Below the pieces are notes generated by a model. The model was not told the origin of the DNA. It was given only the letters and a program-made list of their open reading frames with translations, and did no database searches. 64,000 nt of DNA from Kribbella monticola (GTDB taxonomy: Bacteria; Actinomycetota; Actinomycetes; Propionibacteriales; Kribbellaceae). Where the stretch lies: contig NZ_QFXK01000003.1 of assembly GCF_003261635.1 (NCBI RefSeq), forward strand, positions 234,336 through 298,335. The letters run 5' to 3'. The position numbers and the translations under genes were made by a program. The first letter of the stretch is position 1. Each line of letters begins with the position of its first letter. Positions 8,655 through 17,457 of the stretch are shown one piece after another.

Positions 8655-9482
8655 CTAGGGGCGGCCGGCGTGGGGCGCTGGAGCGGGATGGGTCAGAAGT
8701 TGGCCGGTGCGGACCGGGCTGAACATGTTCTCGAAGCCGGCCCATTCGGCCGCGAGGATGTAGAGGGTGCGGCCGTCGTCACCGCCCAGCATGCAGGCGA
8801 AGGCGCCACGATCGACCTTGACGGTTTGTAGTACCTCGCCGCCCTCCTGCACCCGCACGCAGTGCTGGTTGGGCACATCGGCGTACCAGACGGCTCCCTC
8901 AGCATCCAGGCAGATACCGTCCGGGTGGTTGCCCTCGCTGAGGTCCGCCCAGACGCGCCGGTTCGACAATTCGCCGCCTTCGCCGATGTCGAAGGCGCTC
9001 AGCCGGCAGCCGTGCGACTCCGCCACGATCAGCGTCGTGCCATCCTCGGTCACCGCCATGCCGTTCGCGAACAAGATGCCGTCGGCAACCTGACGGACCT
9101 GGCCATCGGGTGTCACCACCGCGACGATGCTCGGCTTGCTGAAGTCGAACGAGCCGCCGTTGACGAAGACGTTCCCGCGCCGGTCGACGACGATCTCGTT
9201 GCAGAGGTCGGCGACCTGGCTCAGATCGGCATGCTCGACCAGGGTGCCGTCGTTCTCCTGGCGTAGTAGGCGCACGCCGGCGATGATCAGCAGCCGCCCG
9301 TCCGGAAGCCAGTCGATCGAGAACGGCAGCGTCTCGGGCGGAACGCTCGCCATCAGCTCACTCTTGCCGTCGGCGCCGGCGGCCAGTACTTCGCCGGTTC
9401 CCCAGTTCGAGAACCACAGCCGGCCGTCATGCCACCGTGGCGACTCCCCGATTGCCAACCCGTCCAGCAACAGCTCCGCCAT
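8655..9482 (-). CDS. SMP-30/gluconolactonase/LRE family protein
   Basis: A 275-residue six-bladed beta-propeller hydrolase of the SMP-30/gluconolactonase family. Seen in sequence: GESPRWHDGRLWFSNW (metal-binding Glu after the first strand), FSIDWLPDGRLLI, NEIVVDRRGNVFVNG (conserved Asn), FANGMAVTEDGTTLIVAES, and NHPDGICLDAEGAVWYAD (Asp of the calcium site). Such enzymes open sugar lactones in the cytoplasm. It stands alone; the start ATG at 9482 has AAGGAG upstream. The neighbourhood of sugar isomerases and oxidoreductases fits a sugar-acid role, but the substrate is not fixed. Confidence 0.9.
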   Translation of the reverse strand: MAELLLDGLAIGESPRWHDGRLWFSNWGTGEVLAAGADGKSELMASVPPETLPFSIDWLPDGRLLIIAGVRLLRQENDGTLVEHADLSQVADLCNEIVVDRRGNVFVNGGSFDFSKPSIVAVVTPDGQVRQVADGILFANGMAVTEDGTTLIVAESHGCRLSAFDIGEGGELSNRRVWADLSEGNHPDGICLDAEGAVWYADVPNQHCVRVQEGGEVLQTVKVDRGAFACMLGGDDGRTLYILAAEWAGFENMFSPVRTGQLLTHPAPAPHAGRP

Positions 9483-9517
9483 CAGAAACTCCTTGGGTCG
9501 CGGCGTCCGCTCTGGTC

Positions 9518-9546
9518 ACCGTCACCCCTTGTACGAAACCGTCACC
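9518..9546. promoter_or_regulatory. Direct repeat upstream of the SMP-30 gene
   Basis: Two exact copies of ACCGTCACC (GGTGACGGT on the gene strand), at 9518-9526 and 9538-9546, are spaced 20 bp apart, close to two helical turns, in the 81-bp gap upstream of the SMP-30 start. This could be a tandem regulator site or extended promoter element. Confidence 0.35.
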
Positions 9547-9563
9547 GGTATTTCGACATCGCT

Positions 9564-10412
9564 TCAACTGCGGTATGCGGTGGCGATCGTGTAGTCGGCG
9601 GTGAAGCGATAGCCGTCCGGGTCTTCGTTGACCGACTTGGCCGCGGCGAGCAGGCGGGACCAGAGTTCGGCGCGGAGCTCGTCGGCGTCCGGGCGCTGCG
9701 AAAGCGCTCTGTCCGCGCTGACCGCCATCGGGTGGGTCGCCGAGCGCTCCAGATACTGCTCGGCGGAGGCGCTCTCGAAGACCAGACTCTTACGGATCAC
9801 CTCGACAGCGAACCCGTACGGCGCGAACGCCGCCCCCAATGCCTCGGGATCGTGCCAGGCAAGCGGTTTCGGCGTTCCGGCTGATTCGGATGCTGACGTG
9901 TGCGGTCGACCGAAGACCTCGCTCATGAATTTCTCGGCAGCAGCGTTCACGACGCTCATGCTTCCGCCGGGCGGCCACGCGGTGACGACGATCCGGCCGT
10001 CGGGCGCGACGACTCTGGTCAGCTCGCCAATCGCAGCCGCGGCGTCGGGCGCGAAGATCACCGCGAACACCGACAACACCACGTCGACCGACTGATCCGC
10101 GACCGGAAGGCTCGCAGCATCCCCGGCGAGGAAGTCGACGGTGAGCTTCTGTGCGGCGGCCCTTTCCCGAGCCACCGCCAGCAACCTGCTCGCCGGATCC
10201 ACTCCGGTCACCACCGCACCCCGAGCAGCAGCCGCCAGCGCCGCGTTCCCCGTCCCACACCCGACGTCGAGCACCGTCCGCCCCGCCAACGGCCCCGCCA
10301 GCTCAACCACCGCCTCGGACACCGGCGCCAGCAACTCCCCCGTCGGCTCATAACTCCCGACACCCCAGTCGATCTCCACGCTCCACCCCTCCGTCACCCG
10401 GATGCCCATCAT
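9564..10412 (-). CDS. Class I SAM-dependent methyltransferase
   Basis: About 282 residues. The Rossmann methyltransferase motif I is VLDVGCGTGNAALAAAARG, followed by GVDPASRLLAVARERA (motif II), FLAGDAASLPVADQSVDVVLSVFAVIFAPD (motifs III/IV) and GRIVVTAWPP. It belongs to the UbiE/Methyltransf_11 group acting on a small molecule. Two adjacent ATGs (10412 and 10409) follow a G-run and I chose the first; the frame stays open further upstream, so the start is uncertain by a few codons. No neighbour points to a pathway. Substrate unknown. Confidence 0.87.
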   Translation of the reverse strand: MMGIRVTEGWSVEIDWGVGSYEPTGELLAPVSEAVVELAGPLAGRTVLDVGCGTGNAALAAAARGAVVTGVDPASRLLAVARERAAAQKLTVDFLAGDAASLPVADQSVDVVLSVFAVIFAPDAAAAIGELTRVVAPDGRIVVTAWPPGGSMSVVNAAAEKFMSEVFGRPHTSASESAGTPKPLAWHDPEALGAAFAPYGFAVEVIRKSLVFESASAEQYLERSATHPMAVSADRALSQRPDADELRAELWSRLLAAAKSVNEDPDGYRFTADYTIATAYRS

Positions 10413-10449
10413 CCCCCCAGACCCCGAAAGCGGGGACAACTCCCGCTCA

Positions 10450-10487
10450 AGGGGTTACCCCACTGCTCTAACAGTGGGGCAACCCCT
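10450..10487 (-). terminator. Hairpin terminator downstream of the isomerase gene
   Basis: Two 16-nt arms (10450-10465 and 10472-10487) around a 6-nt loop pair along their whole length. The single non-Watson-Crick position becomes a G-U pair on the minus-strand RNA. It lies about 70 bp beyond the stop of the minus-strand isomerase. No T-run follows, as is common for actinobacterial terminators. Confidence 0.6.
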
Positions 10488-10558
10488 CGGAGAGGAGTGA
10501 ACCCCACTTTCGCCGAGCCGATGAGGGCTGTCGAACGGAGTACGAAAGCCGACGTGGG

Positions 10559-11566
10559 CTACTTGTCGGTGGCGAAGGCGTCGTCGAAGGAGCCCTCGGG
10601 TTTGTCGAAGGCCAGGGCTCGGATGGTGTTGACGGCTTCGGCGGCGCCGACCTTCCGTTCCATGCCGGCGTCTTCCCATTCGACCGAGATGGGGCCTTCG
10701 TAGCCGATCGAGTTGAGGACCCGGAAGCAGTCCTCCCAGTTCACGTCACCGTGACCGGTCGAGTAGAAGTCCCAGCCGCGGCGCGGGTCGCCCCACGGCA
10801 GGTGCGAGCCGAGCCGCCCGTTGCGTCCGCCACCGACCCGCATCCGGGTGTCCTTGCAGTCGACGTGGTAGATCCGGTCCTTGAAGTCCCACAGGAACGC
10901 GGCCGGGTCGATGTCCTGCCAGACCATGTGGCTCGGGTCCCAGTTCAGCCCGAACGCCTCCCGGTGACCGATCGCCTCCAGCGTCAGCGTCGTGGTCCAG
11001 TAGTCGTAGGCGATCTCCGACGGGTGCACCTCGTGCGCGAACCGGACCCCGACCTCGTCGAAAACATCCAGGATCGGGTTCCACCGATCGGCAAAGTCCT
11101 TGTACCCCGCCTCGATCCGCTCGGCCGGCACCGGCGGGAACATCGCGACGTACTGCCAGATCGACGACCCCGTGAAGCCGATCACGGTCTTCACGCCGAG
11201 CTTCGCCGCCGCCCGCGCGGTGTTCTTCATGTCCTCGGCCGCACGCTGCCGCACCCCCTCGGGATCGCCGTCGCCCCAGACCCGCGACGGCAGGATCGCC
11301 TGGTGCCGGAAGTCGATCGGGTCGTCGCAGATCGCCTGCCCGACCAGGTGGTTCGAGATGGCGAACACCTTCAGGCCGTGGCGTTCGAGGATCTCGTGCC
11401 GGCCGGCGATGTAGTTCTCGTCGTCGATGGCCTGCTGGACGTCGAAGTGGTCGCCCGAGCAGGCGATCTCGATCCCGTCGTAGCCCCAGGAGGCGGCCAG
11501 ACCGCAGACCTCCTCGAACGGCAGGTCGGCCCACTGGCCGGTGAACAGGGTGATCGGGCGTGGCAT
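10559..11566 (-). CDS. Sugar phosphate isomerase/epimerase (xylose isomerase-like TIM barrel)
   Basis: A 335-residue AP endonuclease-family-2/xylose isomerase-like TIM barrel. Metal-site and barrel signatures are visible: [15 protein letters not shown] near the N-terminus, [29 protein letters not shown] (Glu/His ligands), [25 protein letters not shown] and [10 protein letters not shown] (final Glu). Such enzymes isomerise or epimerise keto-sugars or inositol derivatives. The gene lies 9 bp downstream of a Gfo/Idh/MocA oxidoreductase, a classic partner in oxidation-isomerisation routes for inositols and unusual sugars. The pair probably forms an operon controlled by the divergent ROK protein. 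Confidence 0.9.
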   Translation of the reverse strand: MPRPITLFTGQWADLPFEEVCGLAASWGYDGIEIACSGDHFDVQQAIDDENYIAGRHEILERHGLKVFAISNHLVGQAICDDPIDFRHQAILPSRVWGDGDPEGVRQRAAEDMKNTARAAAKLGVKTVIGFTGSSIWQYVAMFPPVPAERIEAGYKDFADRWNPILDVFDEVGVRFAHEVHPSEIAYDYWTTTLTLEAIGHREAFGLNWDPSHMVWQDIDPAAFLWDFKDRIYHVDCKDTRMRVGGGRNGRLGSHLPWGDPRRGWDFYSTGHGDVNWEDCFRVLNSIGYEGPISVEWEDAGMERKVGAAEAVNTIRALAFDKPEGSFDDAFATDK

Positions 11567-11575
11567 GCGGAGCTC

Positions 11576-12673
11576 CTAGTGGTTCTCGACGGTGGTCCAG
11601 GCGCCGTCCGCGGCAGCGGACCGCAGTACGGCGTCGACGAGGCGGGCGGAACGGGCGCCGGCGGCGAAGTCGGGCAGGCCGTCCGGGTGATCGTCGTCCC
11701 GCACTGCCGCGTAGGTGTCGGCGACGAAGGAATCGAAGGCGTCCTGGTAACCCTGGGCGTGTCCGGCCGGCAGGCGATTCACCCGCGCGGCGGGCGGGCT
11801 CAACGTCTCGGGATCACGGGTCAGCAACTGGCTCGCGGCGCGCCGCCCGACCCACAACCGGTCCGGGTCCTCCTGGTCGAAGCCGAAGCTCGACTCCGTC
11901 CCGGAAACCTCCAGATACAAGCGGTTCTTCCGCCCGGCCGCGACCTGGCTGACGACCACAGTGCCGATCACCCCGGCAGCCGTCCGGAACTGCGCAGACG
12001 CAAGATCCTCAGTCCGTACTACGGTGCCGCCGCGGCTGGCCCGGATCGTCCGCAGTTGCGCGCTGATCTCGGCGATTCGGTCGCCGGTGACGAACTCGGT
12101 CAGATCACACCAATGCGAACCGATGTCGGCGAAGGCCCGCGACGGCCCACCGGCCTCGTCGTCGACCCGCCAGTTCTGATCGTTCTCGCCCGCGAGCCAG
12201 TCCTGCAGGTAACTCCCGTGCAGGCTGGTGACCTGCCCGGCCTCGCCCTCAGCGATCCGGGTGCGCAGTTCGCGGACCATCGGGTGGTACCGGTAGACGA
12301 AGGGCACCGTCGCGACCAGCCCGGACTCCGTCGCCGCCGCGAGCAACCCGCTCGCATCCTTGGCAGACGTGGCCAGCGGCTTCTCGCAGATCACGTGCTT
12401 GCCGGCTTCGAGAGCTTGCAGGGTCACCGGCAGATGCGTGTTGTTCGGCGTGCAGACGTGTACTACGTCGATGTCGGCGGCAAGCAGTTCGTCCAAGGTT
12501 GCGAAACCCCGCGCGGCACCGGTAGCTCCGGCCGCGGCTTCCGCTCGCTCGGGGCTCGAACCGACAGCACCCACGACCTCGGCCCCGGCCACCAAGGCGG
12601 AGCGGCCGTGCACCTGGCCCATGAATCCGCCGCCGACGATCCCGACCCGGAGCTTGCGCGCAGTGGTGGACAC
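11576..12673 (-). CDS. Gfo/Idh/MocA family NAD(P)-dependent oxidoreductase
   Basis: About 365 residues. The N-terminal Rossmann fold has VGIVGGGFMGQVHGRS; then VHVCTPNNTHLPVTLQALEAGKHVICEKPLA with the catalytic EKP motif, and a later GSHWCDLTEFVTGD segment of the C-terminal sheet domain (Gfo_Idh_MocA_C). I favour the GTG at 12673, which gives STTARKLRVGIVG. It sits just where a leaderless transcript from the TTGACA / TAGCGT promoter would begin; another in-frame GTG lies at 12694. The enzyme would oxidise a sugar or cyclitol hydroxyl and pass the product to the isomerase next in the operon. Confidence 0.9.
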   Translation of the reverse strand: MSTTARKLRVGIVGGGFMGQVHGRSALVAGAEVVGAVGSSPERAEAAAGATGAARGFATLDELLAADIDVVHVCTPNNTHLPVTLQALEAGKHVICEKPLATSAKDASGLLAAATESGLVATVPFVYRYHPMVRELRTRIAEGEAGQVTSLHGSYLQDWLAGENDQNWRVDDEAGGPSRAFADIGSHWCDLTEFVTGDRIAEISAQLRTIRASRGGTVVRTEDLASAQFRTAAGVIGTVVVSQVAAGRKNRLYLEVSGTESSFGFDQEDPDRLWVGRRAASQLLTRDPETLSPPAARVNRLPAGHAQGYQDAFDSFVADTYAAVRDDDHPDGLPDFAAGARSARLVDAVLRSAAADGAWTTVENH

Positions 12674-12680
12674 CCTCCGG

Positions 12681-12717
12681 ACGCTATGGGACACTTTTGC
12701 GCGTTGTCAAGCAAAAG
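12681..12717 (-). promoter_or_regulatory. Promoter of the oxidoreductase operon overlapped by a probable ROK operator
   Basis: On the minus strand a -35 box TTGACA (12705-12710) and a -10 box TAGCGT (12681-12686) are separated by 18 bp, placing transcription start about at the GTG at 12673. An exact inverted repeat CTTTTGC-N10-GCAAAAG (12694-12700 and 12711-12717) covers the -35 box. A dimeric repressor bound there would block the promoter. The divergent ROK gene next to it is the obvious candidate. Confidence 0.55.
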
Positions 12718-12729
12718 CCTCCCGGCCCC

Positions 12730-13881
12730 GTGACGAAAGTGCTGCCGATGCCCGATCCCGGTTCCGCGCACGGCGTCCTGCGCCTGTTGCTGGACGGACG
12801 GCCACGGACCCGCGCCGAGCTGATCGACCTGACCGGCCTGGCCCGATCGACGGTCACGGGCCGGCTCGAGGAACTGCTCGCGGCCGGCTTCGTCGTACCG
12901 TCCGGTGAAGCCGCTTCGAGCGGTGGACGGCCGCCGGCTCGGTTCCGCTTCAACCCGACTGCCCGACTGGTCCTCGCGGGTGACGTCGGCGCGACCCACC
13001 TGACCGTCGCCCTCGCCGACCTGACCGGCGAGATCGTCGACACAATCACCGTCGTGCAGACAATCGACGACGGCCCCGAAGCCGTCCTCACCGCGTTCGC
13101 CGACCATGCCCGCGCCCTGCTCAGCAGGACCGGCCACGGCACGGACAAGCTGGCCGGCACCGGCATCGGTTTGCCCGGCCCGGTCGAGCACAGCACCGGT
13201 CGTCCGAACCACCCACCGATCATGCCGGGCTGGGACTCGTACGACGTCGTCAGCCGGATCGCCGCGGAGTTCCCCGGCCCGGTGCTGGTCGACAACGACG
13301 TGAACATCATGGCGCTCGGCGAGCACACCACGCAGTACGCCGGAGTGGAGCATCTGCTGTTCGTGAAAGTTGCCACCGGCATCGGTGCCGGTGTGATCAG
13401 CGGCGGCCGGCTGCACCGGGGTGCTCAGGGAGCGGCCGGCGACATCGGCCACATCCAGGCACCCGGCCATACCGAGCTGTGCCGCTGCGGCAACCACGGC
13501 TGCTTGGAAGCAGTCGCCTCGGCCTCAGCCATCGCCGCCCAGCTCCGCAGCACCGGCCTCGAACCGCGCAGCAGTCTGGACGTCGTCGAACTCGTGCGCT
13601 CCGGCAACACCGCCGCGACCAAGGCGGTCCGGCAAGCAGGCCGCGAGATCGGTACCGTCCTCGCGGCCTGCGTCAGCCTGCTGAACCCGTCGGTGATCGT
13701 CATCGGCGGGTCGTTGTCCCAAGCCGGCGACTGCTTGCTGGCCGGCATCCGCGAAGCGATCTACGCCAGATCGTTGCCTCTGGCCACCACCGAGCTGACG
13801 GTGGCCGCCTCCCGGACCGGACAGCAGGCCGCCGTCCGGGGCGCGGCCGCGATGGTTCTGCAGCACACGCTGGACAGCTAG
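12730..13881 (+). CDS. ROK family transcriptional repressor (NagC/XylR type)
   Basis: About 383 residues: an N-terminal winged helix ([42 protein letters not shown]) followed by a ROK sugar-kinase-like domain. The latter has a DVGATH phosphate loop, [26 protein letters not shown] and the zinc motif [11 protein letters not shown]. The N-terminal DNA-binding domain marks it as a regulator rather than a kinase. Start codon choices are GTG 12730 or ATG 12748, neither with a strong ribosome site. It is divergent from the oxidoreductase-isomerase operon and the short gap has a perfect inverted repeat. Its stop overlaps the end of gpsA by 4 bp. Confidence 0.9.
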   Translation: MTKVLPMPDPGSAHGVLRLLLDGRPRTRAELIDLTGLARSTVTGRLEELLAAGFVVPSGEAASSGGRPPARFRFNPTARLVLAGDVGATHLTVALADLTGEIVDTITVVQTIDDGPEAVLTAFADHARALLSRTGHGTDKLAGTGIGLPGPVEHSTGRPNHPPIMPGWDSYDVVSRIAAEFPGPVLVDNDVNIMALGEHTTQYAGVEHLLFVKVATGIGAGVISGGRLHRGAQGAAGDIGHIQAPGHTELCRCGNHGCLEAVASASAIAAQLRSTGLEPRSSLDVVELVRSGNTAATKAVRQAGREIGTVLAACVSLLNPSVIVIGGSLSQAGDCLLAGIREAIYARSLPLATTELTVAASRTGQQAAVRGAAAMVLQHTLDS

Positions 13882-14882
13882 CCCCAACGCTCCGACTTGG
13901 CCGAGCGGGACACCAGGCTGAAGAGCATGTCCTTCGGAGTCATTTCGCCCGCGACCACCTTGGTGACGTGTTCGGCGATCGGCATCTCGACGTCGTGGTG
14001 GTGGGCCAGTTCGGTGATGGACGAGCAGGACTTGACGCCCTCGGCCACCTGTCGGGTGGCACCCGCGATCTCGGCCACCGTCATCCCCTGGCCGAGTTTC
14101 TCGCCGAAGGTGCGGTTGCGGGACAGCGGCGACGAGCAGGTCGCCACCAGGTCGCCGAGACCGGCCAGCCCTGAGAAGGTGTGCTCGTCGGCGCCCAGCG
14201 CAGTACCGAGGCGTGCTGTCTCGACCAGGCCGCGGGTGATCACCGATGCGCGTGCGTTGTCACCGAAGCCGAGGCCGACGGCCATCCCGACCGCCAGCGC
14301 GATCACGTTCTTCGTCGCGCCGCCGAGCTCGCAGCCGATCACGTCGTTGTTCGTGTAGGGGCGGAACGTCGGCGAGTGGCACAGCTTCTGCAGCCGCGCG
14401 GCTGTTCCTTCGTCAGCACAGGCGACCACGGCGGCGGCAGGCTGGCCTTCGGCGATCTCGCGCGCCAGGTTCGGCCCTGACACCACCGCGATCCTCTCCG
14501 GCCCGGCGCCGGTGAGTTCGGCGATCACCTCACTCATCCGCTTCGTCGTACCGACCTCGACACCCTTCATCAGGCTGACCAGCGGTACGGCGGCCGGCAG
14601 GACATCGGCCCAGTCCTTCAGGTTGTCCCGCAGCGACTGGCTCGGTACGGCGAGCACGATCGCCTCGGATCCTTCGGCAGCCAGCGCCGGGTCGTGCGTT
14701 GCGGTGACGGCGTCGGGGAGCCGGAGCCCGGGCAGGTAGTCCGGGTTCTCGTGCCGGCTGTTGATCGCTTCGCAGAGCGACTCACGCCGGCCCCACAGGG
14801 ACACCTGGTTCCCGGCGTTCGCGAGCACCGTGGCGAAGGCGGTCCCCCAGGAACCGGCACCGAACACCGCAACTTTGGTCAT
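13878..14882 (-). CDS. gpsA: NAD(P)H-dependent glycerol-3-phosphate dehydrogenase
   Basis: A 334-residue enzyme that reduces dihydroxyacetone phosphate to sn-glycerol-3-phosphate for phospholipid synthesis. Motifs: the N-terminal nucleotide-binding [22 protein letters not shown], then [30 protein letters not shown], and the catalytic region [29 protein letters not shown] with the active-site Lys. The start ATG at 14882 overlaps the stop of the upstream acyltransferase gene by 4 bp, so the two are translationally coupled and supply consecutive steps of glycerolipid formation. This order is conserved in actinobacteria. Confidence 0.97.
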   Translation of the reverse strand: MTKVAVFGAGSWGTAFATVLANAGNQVSLWGRRESLCEAINSRHENPDYLPGLRLPDAVTATHDPALAAEGSEAIVLAVPSQSLRDNLKDWADVLPAAVPLVSLMKGVEVGTTKRMSEVIAELTGAGPERIAVVSGPNLAREIAEGQPAAAVVACADEGTAARLQKLCHSPTFRPYTNNDVIGCELGGATKNVIALAVGMAVGLGFGDNARASVITRGLVETARLGTALGADEHTFSGLAGLGDLVATCSSPLSRNRTFGEKLGQGMTVAEIAGATRQVAEGVKSCSSITELAHHHDVEMPIAEHVTKVVAGEMTPKDMLFSLVSRSAKSERWG

Positions 14883-15664
14883 CGAGTCTCCCCATCCTCA
14901 CTTTTCCGTGGGTCGAACAACTCCTTGGGTGGCGTCTGGCCACGCAGGACGCCGAGTTCGGCGGCGACCCGCTGCATGATCACCTCGGTTGCCTCGTGCA
15001 ACAGCTCGTTCGTGATCGGCCGGCCTTCGAACGCGCTCAGGTCGACCGGCTCGCCGGCGGTCACCCGCATCGTCTTGCGGGGCAGCAGATGGACCCGCAG
15101 GCTGCCGTACGACGCGAAGACCTCCTGCGCGCCCCAGTTCGCGATCGGGATCACCGGGCAGCCGGTCATCAACGCGATCCGGGCGGCACCGGTCTTGCCG
15201 GTCATCGGCCACAGGTCCGGGTCACGCGTGATCGTGCCCTCGGGATAGACGCCGACGCATTCCCCCTTCTCCACCGCGGCGACCGCGGCGCGGAACGCAT
15301 CCGCGGCCTCGGCCGAGTCGCGGTACACGGGGATCTGCCCGGCACTGGTGATGATCCGCCCGGCGATCGGCAGCTTGAACAGCGACGCCTTGCCGAGCAA
15401 CCGCGGGATGCGCCGGCATTCCCACAGGTAGAAGCCGATGACGAACGGGTCGAAGTGCGAGATGTGGTTCGTCACGAACACCATCCCGCCGGTGCGGGGA
15501 ATGTTCTCCATGCCGCGGAAATCCTGTTTGGTCCACAGCAGCATGAACGGTTTGACGATGGCGACCACCAGGCCGAACCAGAATCCACGGCGTGGCCGCG
15601 GTCCCCCGGTAGTGCGCTGCCCGTTCACTGCAGCCTCCTGGTCGTCGTGCGAGCCGTCGGTCAT
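14879..15664 (-). CDS. plsC: 1-acyl-sn-glycerol-3-phosphate acyltransferase family protein
   Basis: A 261-residue PlsC-like acyltransferase. The catalytic HX4D motif is NHISHFD, followed by [27 protein letters not shown] and the second substrate motif [22 protein letters not shown] hydrophobic segment near residues 28-45 ([17 protein letters not shown]) is a likely membrane anchor. It would acylate lysophosphatidic acid at the inner membrane. The start at 15664 has AGGA eight bases upstream. It is the first gene of a pair with gpsA and divergent from cofC, with only 16 bp between the two start codons. Confidence 0.93.
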   Translation of the reverse strand: MTDGSHDDQEAAVNGQRTTGGPRPRRGFWFGLVVAIVKPFMLLWTKQDFRGMENIPRTGGMVFVTNHISHFDPFVIGFYLWECRRIPRLLGKASLFKLPIAGRIITSAGQIPVYRDSAEAADAFRAAVAAVEKGECVGVYPEGTITRDPDLWPMTGKTGAARIALMTGCPVIPIANWGAQEVFASYGSLRVHLLPRKTMRVTAGEPVDLSAFEGRPITNELLHEATEVIMQRVAAELGVLRGQTPPKELFDPRKSEDGETR

Positions 15665-15680
15665 GGAAGAATCCTGCCTG

Positions 15681-16352
15681 ATGTCAGAGCTACAGGTCGC
15701 GTCCTGGGTCCTCGTGATCCCGGTGAAGCGTACGGCGATCGCGAAGAGCCGGCTCGCTGCCGCCTACCCTCAGCACCGTCCGGAGCTGGCGCGTGCGTTC
15801 GCTCTCGACACTACTGCCGCTGCGCTCGAATCTCCGCTGGTGCGTGCCGTCCTGGTCGTCACGGACGATCCGGTGGTCGCTGCCGACGTCACCGCGGTCG
15901 GAGCGCACGTAGTACCGGACCTGCCTGGAGTGGGGCTCAACGAGGCGCTGGAGCATGGCGCAGCGGTCGCAGCCACGCAGTACCAGGGCTCTGGAGTTGC
16001 GGCTCTGTCCGCCGACCTACCGGCGCTCCGGCCCACTGAGCTGTCTGCTGCGCTCGTCGCTTCGACAGCGGACCGCAACTTCGTCATCGACCTCCCAGGA
16101 ACCGGTACGACGATGCTTGCCGCCGGCCCGGGCATTCCGCTCGATCCCCGCTTCGGTGTCGGTTCGGCGCTGGCCCACCAGGCGTCCGGCGCTCAGCCGA
16201 TCGAGCTGACGTCCATCGACTCGCTGCGCCGTGACGTGGACACCGCAGCCGACCTGGCCCACGCAGTACAGCTTGGTGTCGGGCCGTGGACCGCAGATGT
16301 GATGTCACTGGTTCTCGGTGCGGCGACAGGGTCTGAGGGACTTGCCTGCTGA
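15681..16352 (+). CDS. cofC: Phospho(enol)pyruvate/phospholactate guanylyltransferase of F420 biosynthesis
   Basis: A 223-residue CofC/FbiD nucleotidyltransferase. N-terminal VIPVKRTAIAKSRLAA is the GTP-binding motif; then VVTDDPVVAADVTAVGAHVVPD, GLNEALEHGA, and SADLPALRPTEL with the metal-binding Asp, followed by the FVIDLPGTGTTMLAAGP substrate segment and GVGSALAH. It makes the GTP-activated three-carbon unit that becomes the side chain of coenzyme F420. The same gene next to gpsA is found in mycobacteria (fbiD beside gpdA2), supporting the call. The start ATG at 15681 is the only one giving the normal N-terminus. Its promoter must lie within or overlap plsC. Confidence 0.92.
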   Translation: MSELQVASWVLVIPVKRTAIAKSRLAAAYPQHRPELARAFALDTTAAALESPLVRAVLVVTDDPVVAADVTAVGAHVVPDLPGVGLNEALEHGAAVAATQYQGSGVAALSADLPALRPTELSAALVASTADRNFVIDLPGTGTTMLAAGPGIPLDPRFGVGSALAHQASGAQPIELTSIDSLRRDVDTAADLAHAVQLGVGPWTADVMSLVLGAATGSEGLAC

Positions 16353-16372
16353 GTCTGCTCTACCGTGAACCC

Positions 16373-16579
16373 ATGCAAGCCACTGTGAGCCGCTACGACG
16401 TCGAGACAGGTGCCGGCACGGTGCTGACCGATACGGGCGTCGAACTGTCCTTCACAGCACAAGCCCTGGCCCGTACGCCGGTACGCCTGCTCCGCCTCGG
16501 CCAGCGGGTCCGCATCGACACGACTGGTTCGGGCGCGGATCTCGCGATCACCGCGGTGCACTTCATCACGCTTCACTGA
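16373..16579 (+). CDS. Small cold-shock/OB-fold-like protein
   Basis: A 68-residue protein 20 bp downstream of cofC. The sequence MQATVSRYDVETGAGTVL, then VELSFTAQAL and LRLGQRVRIDTTG, has the five-strand pattern of a cold-shock-domain/OB fold (strand 1, a G-x-G turn, a V-x-F-type strand and a glycine turn before a basic strand). The classical aromatic RNA-binding motifs are weak, so nucleic-acid binding is plausible but not certain. Small proteins of this kind often lie between cofC and hupB in actinobacteria. It is followed at once by a strong bidirectional terminator. Confidence 0.75.
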   Translation: MQATVSRYDVETGAGTVLTDTGVELSFTAQALARTPVRLLRLGQRVRIDTTGSGADLAITAVHFITLH

Positions 16580-16595
16580 GTCCACCCGGACAACG

Positions 16596-16637
16596 GCGAA
16601 GGCCGGTCGCCCCTGGAGTGGGGTGACCGGCCTTCGC
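16596..16637. terminator. Bidirectional hairpin terminator
   Basis: Perfect 13-bp arms, GCGAAGGCCGGTC (16596-16608) and its complement (16625-16637). The pairing extends by five more base pairs (one G-U) to an 18-bp stem with a 6-nt loop. It sits between the ends of the convergent small OB-fold gene and hupB and can serve both. Confidence 0.85.
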
Positions 16638-16660
16638 AGGTGAAGCTGCGGTACCGAAGG

Positions 16661-17233
16661 TCAGCGTGCGGCTGCGCGCTTCGCCGGTGCCTTCTTGGCG
16701 GGGGCCTTCTTGGCAACCGTCTTGGTGGCGGTGGCCTTCTTGGCCGGAGCCTTCTTGGCAACGGCCTTGGTGGCCGGAGCCTTCTTGGCCGGGGCCTTCT
16801 TGGCAACCGTCTTGGTGGCGGTGGCCTTCTTGGCCGGGGCCTTCTTGGCGGCGGTCTTGGTCGCGGCGGCCTTGACCGGCGCGGCCTTCTTGGCCGGTGC
16901 GGCAGCCTTGGTGGCTGCGGCCGGCTTCGGCGCAACCAGCTTCGGCAGCTTCTTGGCACCGGACACGACGGCCTTCAGCTCCGCACCCGCGCGGAACTTC
17001 GGCACGACCGTCTTCTTGGCCCGCTTCACCTCGCCGGTCCGCGGGTTGCGGACCATCCGGGCGCCGCGCTCGATGGCCTCGAAGGCCCCGAACCCGGTGA
17101 TGGCAACCTTGCCGCCCTTCTTGGTCAGCTCGCGCTGGACGGTGTCGATCACCGATTCCAGGGCGTGCTGGGCCGAACGGCGATTTCCGTCGAAGTGCAC
17201 TGCGAGCGCTTCGACCAACTGGCTCTTGTTCAC
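16661..17233 (-). CDS. hupB: HU-family nucleoid protein with lysine/alanine-rich tail
   Basis: A 190-residue histone-like protein. Residues 1-95 are a standard HU domain: NKSQLVEALAVHFDGNRRSAQHALESVIDTV, GKVAITGFGAFEAIERGARMVRNPRTGE (the DNA-binding arm with the Arg-Asn-Pro tip) and KTVVPKFRAGAELKAVV. Residues from about 104 are a histone H1-like tail of PAKKA/ATKTVAKKA repeats, as in mycobacterial HupB and Streptomyces HupS. It compacts DNA and is normally acetylated on tail lysines. I chose the GTG at 17233, which has GGAGGG seven bases upstream and starts the domain exactly. A good promoter lies about 55 bp upstream. Confidence 0.97.
   Translation of the reverse strand: MNKSQLVEALAVHFDGNRRSAQHALESVIDTVQRELTKKGGKVAITGFGAFEAIERGARMVRNPRTGEVKRAKKTVVPKFRAGAELKAVVSGAKKLPKLVAPKPAAATKAAAPAKKAAPVKAAATKTAAKKAPAKKATATKTVAKKAPAKKAPATKAVAKKAPAKKATATKTVAKKAPAKKAPAKRAAAR
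16684..16905 (-). repeat. Imperfect coding repeats of the HupB tail
   Basis: Repeated units based on GCCTTCTTGGC(C/A) encode the PAKKA and KTVAKKA repeats of the HupB tail. Several units are identical at the DNA level, including two copies of a longer block around TTGGCAACCGTCTTGGTGG (near 16709 and 16799), so copy number could change by slippage or unequal recombination. Confidence 0.8.
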
Positions 17234-17285
17234 TGTCTTCCCTCCGTGAACTCCTGCGTCGAGCACAGCGCTCGATCTTCCGTGA

Positions 17286-17314
17286 ACGTTATGGACTCTG
17301 CACGCTCTGCACAA
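17286..17314 (-). promoter_or_regulatory. Promoter of hupB
   Basis: The minus strand shows TTGTGC (17309-17314), a 17-bp spacer and TAACGT (17286-17291), a good actinobacterial sigma-A pattern, about 55 bp upstream of the hupB start. The rest of the 224-bp gap to the next gene has no evident coding sequence. Confidence 0.5.
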
Positions 17315-17457
17315 ACACCAACGCGGCAATTCGGCCTTGTTTCAGGCGATTTGGGGCACATTTCTTCCCGAACGGGCCTCTGACGGCACTTCGATTCCCT
17401 TGAGAGCAACGAACCGGCGACCATCGGTGACGTCCGCGATCGGCTCCGAAAGGGCCC

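Noticed and set aside
8588..8660. Short direct repeat CGAACGGCTAGGG at the end of the MFS gene and beside the SMP-30 stop
   Set aside because: Only about 13 bp, one repeat, no structure; likely a small local duplication without function.
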